From Clostridiales bacterium UBA4706 (GTDB lineage: Bacteria > Bacillota > Clostridia > Oscillospirales > Oscillospiraceae), in contig DHKA01000104.1 in the NCBI GenBank assembly GCA_002404605.1, positions 27,415-36,238 of the forward strand: a stretch of DNA of 8,824 nucleotides, written 5' to 3'. This document shows, piece by piece, positions 1-6,329 of the stretch (position 1 is the stretch's first letter; every line of letters begins with the position of its first letter). The notes below the pieces were generated by a model. That model was not told the origin of the DNA. It worked only from the letters and a program-made list of their open reading frames with translations, and did not search any database. The translations under genes and the position numbers were made by a program.

Positions 1-104
1 CATTTGAGACACAGTCCCTCCTGGTGGGACTGGCCGTTTTCGATGCGGTTGATGAATACCACCGCCATGTTCTTGTGGCAGCGGGCGCAGAGAGTAGGTT
101 GCAT
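1..104 (-). CDS. Zinc-finger N-terminus of a probable ClpC/ClpE-like ATPase (partial)
   Basis: Only the first 34 codons are present; the gene runs off the left edge. The peptide begins MQPTLCARCHKNMAVVFI and reaches EGLCLK, with the next codon starting TG, so the next residue is Cys or Trp. The pattern CxxC (Cys6, Cys9), about 22 residues, then CxxC (Cys32, probable Cys35) is a treble-clef-like zinc finger. This short finger heads ClpE-type and many Clostridial ClpC-like unfoldases (AAA+ ATPases that feed proteins to ClpP), and also McsA/UVR-motif proteins. The wording resembles the Clostridial Clp subunits most, which is recognition from memory; the AAA+ domains lie outside the window. The ATG is preceded by AGGAG (complement of 113-117) at 8-base spacing. 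The gap from the CvpA-family stop is 30 bases with no terminator, so it is probably the distal gene of the same operon. An McsA-like adaptor remains possible. Confidence 0.6.
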   Translation of the reverse strand, partial: MQPTLCARCHKNMAVVFINRIENGQSHQEGLCLK

Positions 105-134
105 AGATGTTCTCCTGTATTCTGTGAAGTGGCG

Positions 135-854
135 TTAAATTCCGAGCAGGTGTACGAAGATCGTGCGATCCATAAACCAGGAGACGAGGAAGGTGTTGGA
201 AAGCGTCTCCTGCGAGACGAGAAGTCCGACGAACCGCAGCGCCCAGCCGATGATGAGGCAGAATGCCATGCCCTGCACAAGGCCGGTCACCGCGCCGCCG
301 ATGTCGTTGAGCAGCTCGTGGTTCGGTATCTGGAAGCTGATATTGGGAATGTTCCCGATCACCGTGAGGAGGATCAGGATCATAACGAACGCGAGAATAA
401 ACCCGCCGACATAGGATATGCGCCGGCAGAGCACTTCTACAACGGCATCAATGAGCTCGGCGTTATTTTCCTTCGCGTAGGCGACGGCTTCATCCGCCAT
501 CTGCTCGCTGGTGGGTTCGTAAATGCCCATGCCGTTGTAGGTGAGCGTACAGAACTCCGTTTCACGGCCGGGATTCTGCGCAAAATAGTCCTTGACGGAA
601 AGATTGGTGCTGTCGATCCCCATGGCGGGGCGGACGGTCTTGTTGACGACGTTCACCTCAACAAAGCCGCTGGCGAACGGGCGAAGCGCGTCGATCACCT
701 CTCCGGAATAGGTCTGGGAGAGAAGATTGGCGCCGTATACCGAAACGACAAACGCGATCAGGCTGAATATGCCCATGACCAGCCCCTTCTTATAGCCGGA
801 CCAGACGCAGAAAATGAGTATGGACAAAAACAAAAGACTCAGTACCGCTTTCAT
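135..854 (-). CDS. CvpA-family integral membrane protein
   Basis: A 239-residue hydrophobic protein matching the CvpA (colicin V production) family by its N-terminus: two closely spaced helices (about residues 4-20 and 25-46) separated by the short basic turn SGYKKG, a family hallmark. A hydrophilic segment of about 100 residues follows, then two further helices (about 149-167 and 187-213). Typical CvpA proteins are about 160-180 residues, so this one is enlarged in the middle; such longer versions are common in Clostridia. CvpA supports colicin V export in E. coli and more generally envelope integrity; the biochemical activity is not established. Start: ATG 854 with AAGGAGG directly upstream. 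It lies 36 bases downstream of the DUF5711 gene and 30 bases before the zinc-finger gene, inside the leftward operon. The family is fairly sure, the exact role unknown. Confidence 0.82.
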   Translation of the reverse strand: MKAVLSLLFLSILIFCVWSGYKKGLVMGIFSLIAFVVSVYGANLLSQTYSGEVIDALRPFASGFVEVNVVNKTVRPAMGIDSTNLSVKDYFAQNPGRETEFCTLTYNGMGIYEPTSEQMADEAVAYAKENNAELIDAVVEVLCRRISYVGGFILAFVMILILLTVIGNIPNISFQIPNHELLNDIGGAVTGLVQGMAFCLIIGWALRFVGLLVSQETLSNTFLVSWFMDRTIFVHLLGI

Positions 855-890
855 GCAAAGCCTCCTTTTTCGGGCGCGACCGGCGCGAAA

Positions 891-2006
891 TTACCGGTTG
901 AAATCGATTTGTACAACGCCGGACGCACCGGCAAAAAGCGCGCGGCTGTCCGAGCAGAGAAACGCCTGCCGGACATCCTCCGGCGGCTGATAGGATACGA
1001 TCTCCTCCAGCGCGGAGGAAAAGAGCGTGGATTCCTCTCCGGTGAAGAGGACGAGAAGCTGGCTGCCGCAGGACGACATGACTGCGGCTTCCAGAGGGGC
1101 GGCAAAGCTGCCCAGCGGCTCGCCGGAGGGAGAGAACGTGGTGATCACGGTCTCGCCGCCGCCGAACCCGCTCGCTGCTGCAACAGCGGCAAAATCGCCG
1201 CTGAGCAAAAAGGCGGAGAGATGCGCGTTCCCGAACCGGTGCTCGGAGAGCAGCGTACCGTCCGTGGAGAGAAAGCGAAGCGCCGTTTCCGTTACCGCGG
1301 CGATGGAGCCGTCCGAGAGAAAACCGAAATCCACGATCAGCTCGCCGGGGGCGAAAAACTCGGCCTGCATCTCCTCACGGTCGATGCGGAAGAAGCGGAG
1401 ATACCCGCCGTCCTCTCCGGCGCCGTTCACGCAGAGAAGACCTTTTCCGGTCGTCCGCGCGGAGACAGGCGTGACGCTCGAAGCGTCCCAGCGGAAGAGC
1501 GGCGTGAGATCGTTGTCGTATACGACAACGCTCCCGCGATAACCGTCCTTATCGGTTAGGACGGTAATAAGCCCGGTTTCGTTCACATCGGCAAAGTATA
1601 CGCCGCCCTCGGTCGCACGCTCGGCGGCCGAGCCGTCCGGATACAGCGCGTGGATGCCGTTTTGTCCGGCGTCCCAGAACACCGCGAGCTGCGTCCCGGC
1701 GGCGCACATTGGCTCCGTCATTGCAAAGTCGGCGCTCGCGGCGCATTTTCCGCTGGCAGTGAAGAGCTGCGTGCCGGTCGTCGTGGCGGTGGCAAGCCCG
1801 TTTCCGGCGGAAGAATAGAAGACGCTTTCTCCGCTTCGCAGCTGGAAGCCGTCGCGGTTCCGTACGGCGGCTGCTGTGCGCGACTGGACGACGCTCAGCA
1901 CGAGCAGGAGCGCCGCGATGCAGAGCATGGCCGCTGTTGCGGCGAGTACGCGGGGTAGGTTCCGGTGCCTGCGCTCCGGCGCGGCGGTATACCTATTAGA
2001 ATGCAT
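891..2006 (-). CDS. DUF5711-type membrane-anchored protein with propeller-like repeats
   Basis: A 371-residue protein. The first 19 residues are basic and polar (ERRHRN), followed by one hydrophobic helix (about 20-40), so it is a signal-anchored protein with about 330 residues outside the cell. That domain is built of repeating beta-rich blocks with Gly/Asp turns, for example GIHALYPDGSA, GSVVVYDNDLTPLFRW, ALRFLSTDGTLL and VITTFSPSGEPLGSF, which suggests a WD40/PQQ-like beta-propeller. This matches the DUF5711 family of Clostridia from memory; no function is established and no catalytic motif is visible. Start choice: an upstream in-frame TTG at 2018 is part of the ribosome binding site itself (TTGGAGG), so the ATG at 2006, with GGAGG five bases upstream, is the real start. 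It begins 16 bases after the truA stop and is followed by the CvpA-family gene. A surface scaffold or sensor role is inference only. Confidence 0.75.
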   Translation of the reverse strand: MHSNRYTAAPERRHRNLPRVLAATAAMLCIAALLLVLSVVQSRTAAAVRNRDGFQLRSGESVFYSSAGNGLATATTTGTQLFTASGKCAASADFAMTEPMCAAGTQLAVFWDAGQNGIHALYPDGSAAERATEGGVYFADVNETGLITVLTDKDGYRGSVVVYDNDLTPLFRWDASSVTPVSARTTGKGLLCVNGAGEDGGYLRFFRIDREEMQAEFFAPGELIVDFGFLSDGSIAAVTETALRFLSTDGTLLSEHRFGNAHLSAFLLSGDFAAVAAASGFGGGETVITTFSPSGEPLGSFAAPLEAAVMSSCGSQLLVLFTGEESTLFSSALEEIVSYQPPEDVRQAFLCSDSRALFAGASGVVQIDFNR

Positions 2007-2011
2007 CAAAA

Positions 2012-2016
2012 CCTCC
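2012..2016 (-). promoter_or_regulatory. Ribosome binding site that fixes the DUF5711 start
   Basis: GGAGG on the minus strand with a five-base spacer before ATG 2006. It overlaps the in-frame TTG/GAG codons that would otherwise be read as a longer N-terminus, so the longer start is rejected. Confidence 0.85.
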
Positions 2017-2022
2017 AAAAAA

Positions 2023-2790
2023 TCAAGCGTCTGCCATCATTTCCCCGGCGGGGCCGTCGTACCATACGCGATGCATGTAAAGTCCCTGCGGCGGCATCGT
2101 CGGACCGGTGAGACGGCGGTCGCGTGTTTCCAGAAGCGCGGGAATATCCTCGGCCCGGAGCTTTCCATAGCTTGCATATACCATCGTGCCTACCATGGCT
2201 CGGACCATGTTGTACAAAAACCCGTTGGCGCACACTCGCACGGTGATGAGATCGCCCTCGCATTCGGCATTGCACCAGTAGACGGTACGTACGGTCGTTT
2301 TCGTTTCGGTGCCAACGCTCCGCACGGCGGCAAAGTCGTGCGTGCCTTCAAAGGCTTTTGCCGCGGCGCGCATCTGCGCAATGTCAAGCCGGGACGGATA
2401 AAAGCACACGCGTTTATCGACAAACGGATCGGGAATGCGGCTATTGAGGATCTTGTAGATATATTCCTTCTGGATGCATGAGCCGATGGCGTTGAAGCCC
2501 TCGTCCACCTCGCAGGCATCCGTCACGGCGATATCGCCGGGAAGACGGGCGTTGAGCGCGAGCGGGACCTTCTCGATCGGGATCGTGCAGTCGGAGCGGA
2601 AATTTGCGCAGTAGCGCAGGGCATGTACGCCCGCGTCCGTGCGGCCGCAGCCCGTTACATGGACGCTTGTGCCAAGTATTTTCGCAATGGCGTCTTCCAC
2701 GGTCTGCTGCACCGTGGGGAGACCGGCCTGCCGCTGCCAGCCGTGATAGGCGGAGCCGTCGTATCGGAGACGGAGTGCAATGTTTCTCAA
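2023..2790 (-). CDS. truA: tRNA pseudouridine(38-40) synthase TruA
   Basis: A 255-residue protein that isomerises uridines 38, 39 and 40 of the tRNA anticodon stem-loop in the cytoplasm. The TruA signature is clear: an N-terminal LRLRYDGSAYHGWQRQ strand, then GCGRTDAGVHA carrying the catalytic Asp52, the KEYIY segment, and a second-half strand ending with FLYNMVRAMVGTMV. Length agrees with the family (about 245-270). The reading frame stays open upstream to 2922, but that extension lies inside ecfT and has no TruA similarity. The family N-terminus starts at TTG 2790, preceded by GAGG (complement of 2799-2802) eight bases upstream. The TTG shares two bases with the ecfT TGA stop, so translation is probably coupled. 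The ecfA1-ecfA2-ecfT-truA order is the usual Firmicutes arrangement. In Bacillus truA is followed by rplM-rpsI; here the DUF5711 gene follows instead. Confidence 0.96.
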   Translation of the reverse strand: MRNIALRLRYDGSAYHGWQRQAGLPTVQQTVEDAIAKILGTSVHVTGCGRTDAGVHALRYCANFRSDCTIPIEKVPLALNARLPGDIAVTDACEVDEGFNAIGSCIQKEYIYKILNSRIPDPFVDKRVCFYPSRLDIAQMRAAAKAFEGTHDFAAVRSVGTETKTTVRTVYWCNAECEGDLITVRVCANGFLYNMVRAMVGTMVYASYGKLRAEDIPALLETRDRRLTGPTMPPQGLYMHRVWYDGPAGEMMADA

Positions 2791-3590
2791 ATGCCGTACC
2801 TCGTCAGAATGATCGATCCGGCCAGGATCACCGCCCAGAAAGCGAGAGCCAGGTAGTCGTTTCGTCCCATGCGCAGCACCTTCATGCGGGTGCGTCCCTC
2901 GCCGCCGTTGTAGCAGCGGCACTCCATCGCGGTGGCAAGCTCGTCGGCGCGGCGAAACGCGCTCACGAACAGCGGCACAAGGATCGGCAGCAGGGCTTTT
3001 GCGCGGCGGACAAGGCTGCCGCTTTCAAAATCCGCGCCGCGCGCCTTCTGCGCAGACATGATCCTGTCGGTCTCTTCGATGAGCGTCGGGATAAAACGCA
3101 GCGCAATGCTCATCATCATGGCAAGCTCGTGCACCGGGAAGCGCAGCTTTTTGAGAGGACTTAAAAGCTGCTCCAGCCCGTCGGTGAGCTGCAGGGGAGA
3201 GGTCGTATACGTCAGAAGAAACGTTCCGCACACGAGCAGAATGATGCGAAGCACCATCAGTATCGCGCGGCGGATGCCGGTATCGGTGATGCGCAGTACC
3301 CAGAACGAACAGATCACATTGCCGTCTGAGTAGAAGAGATTGAGCACCGCCGTTAAAATCACGATCACGATGAGAGGTTTGAGCCCCTTGAAGAGCGCCT
3401 TCGGGCGGATGTGCGAGAGCGCCACGCAGAAAACGAGCGTGAGCAGCACGAGCGCGGTAGCGCTCCAGTTGTTGGCGGTGAAGAGAGCGGCAATATAGAG
3501 CACCACGGCGATGAGCTTCGTGCGCGGGTCGAGCCGGTGCACGATGGTATTGCCGGGAAAGTACTGGCCGAGCGTAATATCTTTCAGCAT
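2787..3590 (-). CDS. ecfT: ECF transporter transmembrane component EcfT
   Basis: A 267-residue membrane protein, the scaffold that couples the two ATPases to interchangeable substrate-binding S components in group II energy-coupling-factor importers of vitamins and metals. It has hydrophobic helices at about residues 25-60, 70-88, 108-130 and 240-262, and the two coupling-helix motifs that dock on the ATPases: QKARGADF (Ala183-Arg184-Gly185) and AMECRCYNGGEGRTRM (Cys224-Arg225-Cys226). In the second motif the usual Ala-Arg-Gly reads Cys-Arg-Cys, but the essential arginine is kept. Length fits the family. ATG 3590 has AGGAGG just upstream, embedded in the last codons of ecfA2; the two genes overlap by 7 bases (ATGCTGA), which suggests translational coupling. 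The stop overlaps the truA start. No S-component gene is in the window, as expected for group II modules whose S subunits are encoded elsewhere. Confidence 0.95.
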   Translation of the reverse strand: MLKDITLGQYFPGNTIVHRLDPRTKLIAVVLYIAALFTANNWSATALVLLTLVFCVALSHIRPKALFKGLKPLIVIVILTAVLNLFYSDGNVICSFWVLRITDTGIRRAILMVLRIILLVCGTFLLTYTTSPLQLTDGLEQLLSPLKKLRFPVHELAMMMSIALRFIPTLIEETDRIMSAQKARGADFESGSLVRRAKALLPILVPLFVSAFRRADELATAMECRCYNGGEGRTRMKVLRMGRNDYLALAFWAVILAGSIILTRYGI

Positions 3591-4444
3591 ACGCCGCCCT
3601 CCTTTCTCGCAAGAAGCGCCGCGGCGAGATCGTGCGGGGTATAGATGCCCTGCGGAACGGCAACGCCGCGCGCGCGCAGCTCCTCCGCGAGAGAGGCGGC
3701 ACCCGGAATGCCGAGACCCATTTCACGAAGCGCCGCGGCGTGGGTGAAGATCTCCTCCGGCGCGCCATCGAGCGCGATCCTGCCGCGCCGCATGACGATG
3801 AGCCGCTCGGCGTTTTCCGCGGCGACGTCCATGTCGTGTGTGACGAGCACAACCGTGCTCCCCGTGGAGCGGCGGTATTCGGCGATGTTTGCAAGGATCT
3901 CGCGGCATCCCGCGGGATCGAGCCCCGCCATCGGCTCATCGAGCACAAGCACCTCCGGCTTCATGGCCATAACGCCCGCAATGGCGATGCGGCGCTTCTG
4001 CCCGCCGGAAAGATCGAGCGGGGATGCCTCAAAGAGCGATTCATCCACCCCGGCAAACCTCGCGCCGAAGCGGACGTGCTCGTCCACATCCTGTTCGTTC
4101 AATCCCATGTTCTTCGGACCGAACGCAATGTCGCGGTAAACCGTCTCTTCAAAGAGCTGGTATTCCGGGTACTGGAACACGAGCCCCACGCGGAACCGGA
4201 CGGCGCGCAGCGCCTCCTTGGAGCGGTGGATGTCCTCCTCCCCGAGCAGCACGCGCCCGGCGGTGGGCTTCAAAAGCCCATTGAGATGCTGGATGAGCGT
4301 GCTTTTGCCGCTGCCGGTATGACCGAGCAGCGCCGCATACTGACCGGCAGGGATGGAGAGATCAATATTGTCGAGAGCGACCTTTTCAAACGGAGTCCCG
4401 GCGCTGTATACGTGCCGGACAGACTCCAGACGGATATCGGGCAT
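3584..4444 (-). CDS. ecfA2: ECF transporter ATP-binding protein EcfA2
   Basis: A 286-residue ABC ATPase, one of the two non-identical ATPases that power the ECF importer at the inner face of the membrane. Motifs in order: Walker A GHTGSGKST (41-49), Q-loop Gln91 in VFQYPEYQLF, signature LSGGQ (145-149), Walker B VLVLDE (165-170) with Glu170, D-loop AGLDP, and switch His203 in VTHDMD. HTGSGKS and FQYPEYQLF are typical of EcfA2, where EcfA1 has HNGSGKS and FQNPDNQ. The C-terminal extension of about 60 residues (EEIFTHAAALREMGLGIP onward) is the part through which ECF ATPases dimerise. All catalytic residues are intact. Start ATG 4444 has AAAGG nine bases upstream and lies 12 bases after the ecfA1 stop. 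The last codons (KEGG) carry the ecfT ribosome binding site, and the gene overlaps ecfT by 7 bases. Confidence 0.96.
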   Translation of the reverse strand: MPDIRLESVRHVYSAGTPFEKVALDNIDLSIPAGQYAALLGHTGSGKSTLIQHLNGLLKPTAGRVLLGEEDIHRSKEALRAVRFRVGLVFQYPEYQLFEETVYRDIAFGPKNMGLNEQDVDEHVRFGARFAGVDESLFEASPLDLSGGQKRRIAIAGVMAMKPEVLVLDEPMAGLDPAGCREILANIAEYRRSTGSTVVLVTHDMDVAAENAERLIVMRRGRIALDGAPEEIFTHAAALREMGLGIPGAASLAEELRARGVAVPQGIYTPHDLAAALLARKEGGVC

Positions 4445-4456
4445 AACGAAAGACCT

Positions 4457-5308
4457 TTACTGATGGATTTTTTCTTCAAGCCAGCTTACGATTGCATCGG
4501 CGGCGTCCGCGTCGGAGAGCGCGCTGAGAGGCACATCCGCCCCGGCAGCGCGCAGCTCGTAGAGCGTTTCCGTCGTGGCGGGAACGTCCAGACCGATCGA
4601 GCGCATTTGCTCAACGTGTGAAAAGACGTCCTTCGGCGCGCCGTCGAGCACGAGCTTCCCATCGGACACGACGAGCAGCCGGTCGGCGTCGATGCACTCG
4701 TCCATGTGGTGCGTGATGAGAACGACCGTAACGCCCGTCGCGGCGCGCAGATCGGCGATCGTGCGCAGCACCTCCCGCCGTCCGGAGGGGTCGAGCATGG
4801 CGGTAGGCTCGTCCATAACGAGAATTTCCGGCTGCATGGCGAGCACGCCTGCGATAGCAACGCGCTGCTTCTGCCCGCCGGAGAGAAGGTATGGCGCGTT
4901 ATTGCGAAATTCGTACATACCTACGCGCTTTAACGCCTCATCCACGCGGCGGCGGATCTCCGCCGGGGGAACGCCGAGATTTTCGGGCGCAAACGCCACA
5001 TCGTCCTCCACAACGCTCGCAACTATCTGGTTGTCGGGGTTCTGGAACACCATGCCGACCGTCCGGCGCACGTTGAGCAGGTTTTCCTCGTCGCGCGTGT
5101 CCATGCCCTTGACGGTCACAGTACCCTCCGTCGGCACGAGAATGGCGTTTAGGAGCTTCGCAAGCGTGGACTTGCCCGAACCGTTGTGGCCGAGCATGGC
5201 GATGAACGATCCTGCTTCGATCGACAGGCTGACGCCGGAGAGTGCGTCGCGCCCGGCGTCGGGATAGCGGAAGGATACGTTATTGAGTGTGATGACAGAA
5301 TTTTCCAT
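4457..5308 (-). CDS. ecfA1: ECF transporter ATP-binding protein EcfA1
   Basis: A 283-residue ABC ATPase that pairs with EcfA2 to energise EcfT and the S components. Motifs: Walker A GHNGSGKST (40-48), Q-loop Gln89 in FQNPDNQ, signature LSGGQ (142-146), Walker B ILVMDE (162-167) with Glu167, and switch His200 in ITHHMDE. FQNPDNQ marks the EcfA1 subfamily. The C-terminal part (KDVFSHVEQMRSIGLDVP onward) matches the EcfA dimerisation region. All catalytic residues are present and length is normal. The ATG at 5308 abuts the TAA of the upstream methyltransferase (TAAATG, no spacer) and has GGGAGG five bases upstream inside the end of that gene. Translation of the methyltransferase and ecfA1 is therefore probably linked. 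In Bacillus the gene upstream of ecfA1 is rplQ; here it is a methyltransferase. Confidence 0.96.
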   Translation of the reverse strand: MENSVITLNNVSFRYPDAGRDALSGVSLSIEAGSFIAMLGHNGSGKSTLAKLLNAILVPTEGTVTVKGMDTRDEENLLNVRRTVGMVFQNPDNQIVASVVEDDVAFAPENLGVPPAEIRRRVDEALKRVGMYEFRNNAPYLLSGGQKQRVAIAGVLAMQPEILVMDEPTAMLDPSGRREVLRTIADLRAATGVTVVLITHHMDECIDADRLLVVSDGKLVLDGAPKDVFSHVEQMRSIGLDVPATTETLYELRAAGADVPLSALSDADAADAIVSWLEEKIHQ

Positions 5309-6169
5309 TTAAGCCTCCCAGCGGCAGCTTGCCCCGCAGGGGAGCACAAGACCGCTCTGCGTGACAGGGAGCCCCAGCTCCTCGGCGCGCGAGGAACCGC
5401 CGCGTCGGGCGGTGAAGATGCTGTCGGTGATGTACGAGAGCACCGAGGGGGCGAGACCCGTCGTATAGGAATTGATGAGCACAAAAAGCGCGTCGTCCGA
5501 GAGGACGCCGGAGCAGAGCGAGACGAAGTCCCAGAGATTGTCCTCAAGCTTCCATACCTCACCGCCCGGTCCGCGGCCATAGGACGGCGGGTCCATAATG
5601 ATCGCGTCATACTTATGTCCGCGGCGGATCTCCCGCTCGACGAATTTGGCGCAGTCGTCCACGATCCAGCGGACGCTCGTTCCCGCGACGCCGGACGCTG
5701 CGGCGTTGTCCTTCGCCCAGGCGACCATGCCCTTCGCGGCATCCACATGGCAGACGCTCGCACCCGCGGCAAGGCAGGCGACGCTCGCCCCGCCGGTATA
5801 GGCAAAGAGATTCAGAACACTGATCGGACGATCGGCCTCGCGGATCTTTTTCTGCATCCAGTCCCAGTTTGCCGCCTGTTCGGGGAAGAGACCGGTGTGC
5901 TTGAAGTTCATGGGCTTCACATGGAAGGTGAGCGAGCCGTAGCGGATGTCCCAGCTCGCCGGGAGACCGCCCTTGTCCCACGAGCCGCCGCCGGTGTGAC
6001 TGCGGCTGTAGCGCCCCTCCGGGCGCTTCCAAGCGGGGGAGGTGCGCGGCGTTTTCCAGATGACCTGCGGGTCGGGCCGCACGAGAATGTGCTGCCCCCA
6101 GCGCTCCAGACGCTCGCCGTTCGAGGCATCGATCAGCTCATAATCTTTCCAGTTATCGGCAATCCACAT
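5309..6169 (-). CDS. Class I SAM-dependent methyltransferase, COG1092/RlmI-like
   Basis: A 286-residue cytoplasmic Rossmann-fold methyltransferase. The N-terminal region (about 1-90) includes a small beta-rich part ending RYGSLTFHVKPMNFKHTGLFPEQ. Motif I is VLNLFAYTGG (118-127), which binds S-adenosylmethionine; HVDAAKG (141-147) supplies the acidic ribose-binding residue Asp143; motif IV is MDPPSYGRGPGG (192-203). This combination is that of COG1092, whose known members RlmI and RlmK methylate 23S rRNA. The N-terminal PUA domain of full-length RlmI (about 390-400 residues) is absent. Around residues 229-237 (FVLINSYTT) there is no cysteine where RlmI-type m5C enzymes carry an SCS-like motif, so the modified base is uncertain. 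ATG 6169 has AAGGAG seven bases upstream. It is the first gene of the leftward operon, directly abutting ecfA1. The fold is sure, the target is not. Confidence 0.85.
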   Translation of the reverse strand: MWIADNWKDYELIDASNGERLERWGQHILVRPDPQVIWKTPRTSPAWKRPEGRYSRSHTGGGSWDKGGLPASWDIRYGSLTFHVKPMNFKHTGLFPEQAANWDWMQKKIREADRPISVLNLFAYTGGASVACLAAGASVCHVDAAKGMVAWAKDNAAASGVAGTSVRWIVDDCAKFVEREIRRGHKYDAIIMDPPSYGRGPGGEVWKLEDNLWDFVSLCSGVLSDDALFVLINSYTTGLAPSVLSYITDSIFTARRGGSSRAEELGLPVTQSGLVLPCGASCRWEA

Positions 6170-6199
6170 GGGAGTACTCCTTCTGCGTACAATAACTCT

Positions 6200-6228
6200 A
6201 TTTTAACTAAATTACTATACCACGCCAA
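6200..6228 (-). promoter_or_regulatory. Candidate sigma-A promoter of the leftward operon (proximal)
   Basis: On the minus strand, TTGGCG (complement of 6223-6228) and TAAAAT (complement of 6200-6205) are separated by exactly 17 bases. Transcription would start near 6193, about 24 bases before the methyltransferase ATG. It overlaps a second candidate, and the sequence alone cannot say which is used. Confidence 0.5.
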
Positions 6229-6242
6229 GCGCCGCTGCGCAA
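6214..6242 (-). promoter_or_regulatory. Candidate sigma-A promoter of the leftward operon (distal, extended -10)
   Basis: On the minus strand, TTGCGC (complement of 6237-6242) and TATAGT (complement of 6214-6219) are separated by 17 bases, with TGG just before the -10, giving the extended -10 form TGnTATAGT. It is shifted 14 bases from the proximal candidate. The A/T-rich stretch at 6241-6265 upstream could act as an UP element. Confidence 0.5.
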
Positions 6243-6266
6243 GAAAAACGAAACGCTTTTTTTTAC

Positions 6267-6295
6267 TTGCATACTAAGACAGAATTCACTATAAT
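6267..6295 (+). promoter_or_regulatory. Sigma-A promoter of the SGNH-lipoprotein operon
   Basis: TTGCAT (6267-6272), 17-base spacer, perfect TATAAT (6290-6295). A run of eight T (6257-6264) lies directly upstream, like an UP element. The expected start is near 6302, giving a leader of about 28 bases. The TTG of the -35 box is in frame with the downstream gene and could be mistaken for its start codon. Confidence 0.85.
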
Positions 6296-6308
6296 ACACT
6301 TGTATTAT
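6291..6308. promoter_or_regulatory. 18-bp palindromic operator candidate (TACANNTGTA core)
   Basis: ATAATACA, CT, TGTATTAT: a perfect 8-base inverted repeat around a 2-base centre. It covers most of the -10 box and the expected transcription start of the rightward operon, where a bound dimer would block RNA polymerase. The core TACACTTGTA (6295-6304) fits TACANNTGTA, the cop-box consensus known for CopY and related BlaI/MecI-family repressors. The regulator is not encoded in the window, so its identity is inference. Part of the left arm is the TATAAT itself, which makes the symmetry somewhat less surprising. Confidence 0.5.
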
Positions 6309-6313
6309 TGTGC

Positions 6314-6318
6314 GGAGG
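6314..6318 (+). promoter_or_regulatory. Ribosome binding site of the SGNH gene
   Basis: GGAGG, 11 bases before ATG 6330, which is longer than the usual 5-9. No start codon in frame lies closer, and the codons between would read through the leader, so ATG 6330 is kept. Confidence 0.75.
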
Positions 6319-6329
6319 TATTTTTCCAT

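Noticed and set aside
24..1559. 511-codon open frame on the plus strand opposite the CvpA-family and DUF5711 genes
   Set aside because: It is antisense to two genes with good ribosome binding sites and family signatures, is highly charged, shows no domain and has no ribosome binding site of its own. Long antisense frames are common in GC-rich DNA.
2007..2018. Longer start of the DUF5711 gene at TTG 2018
   Set aside because: Those codons form the GGAGG ribosome binding site of ATG 2006.
3632..4621. Long plus-strand frame opposite ecfA2 and the end of ecfA1
   Set aside because: It mirrors the codon bias of ecfA2/ecfA1, which have complete ABC motifs; no independent signal.
6190..6207. Repeated AGTTA on the minus strand near the leftward -10
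   Set aside because: Five-base repeat in an A/T-rich segment is expected by chance.
6229..6242. GC-rich imperfect dyad gcgccgctgcgc in the divergent region, considered as a terminator or operator
   Set aside because: The arms do not pair perfectly and it lies within the leftward promoter; no reason to call it a functional hairpin.
5186..6277. 363-codon plus-strand frame opposite the methyltransferase
   Set aside because: Antisense to a gene with SAM-binding and DPPSY motifs; it has no domain, and it runs into the promoter region.
6267..6329. Longer start of the SGNH gene at TTG 6267
   Set aside because: The TTG is the -35 box and the segment contains TATAAT; the transcript begins after it.
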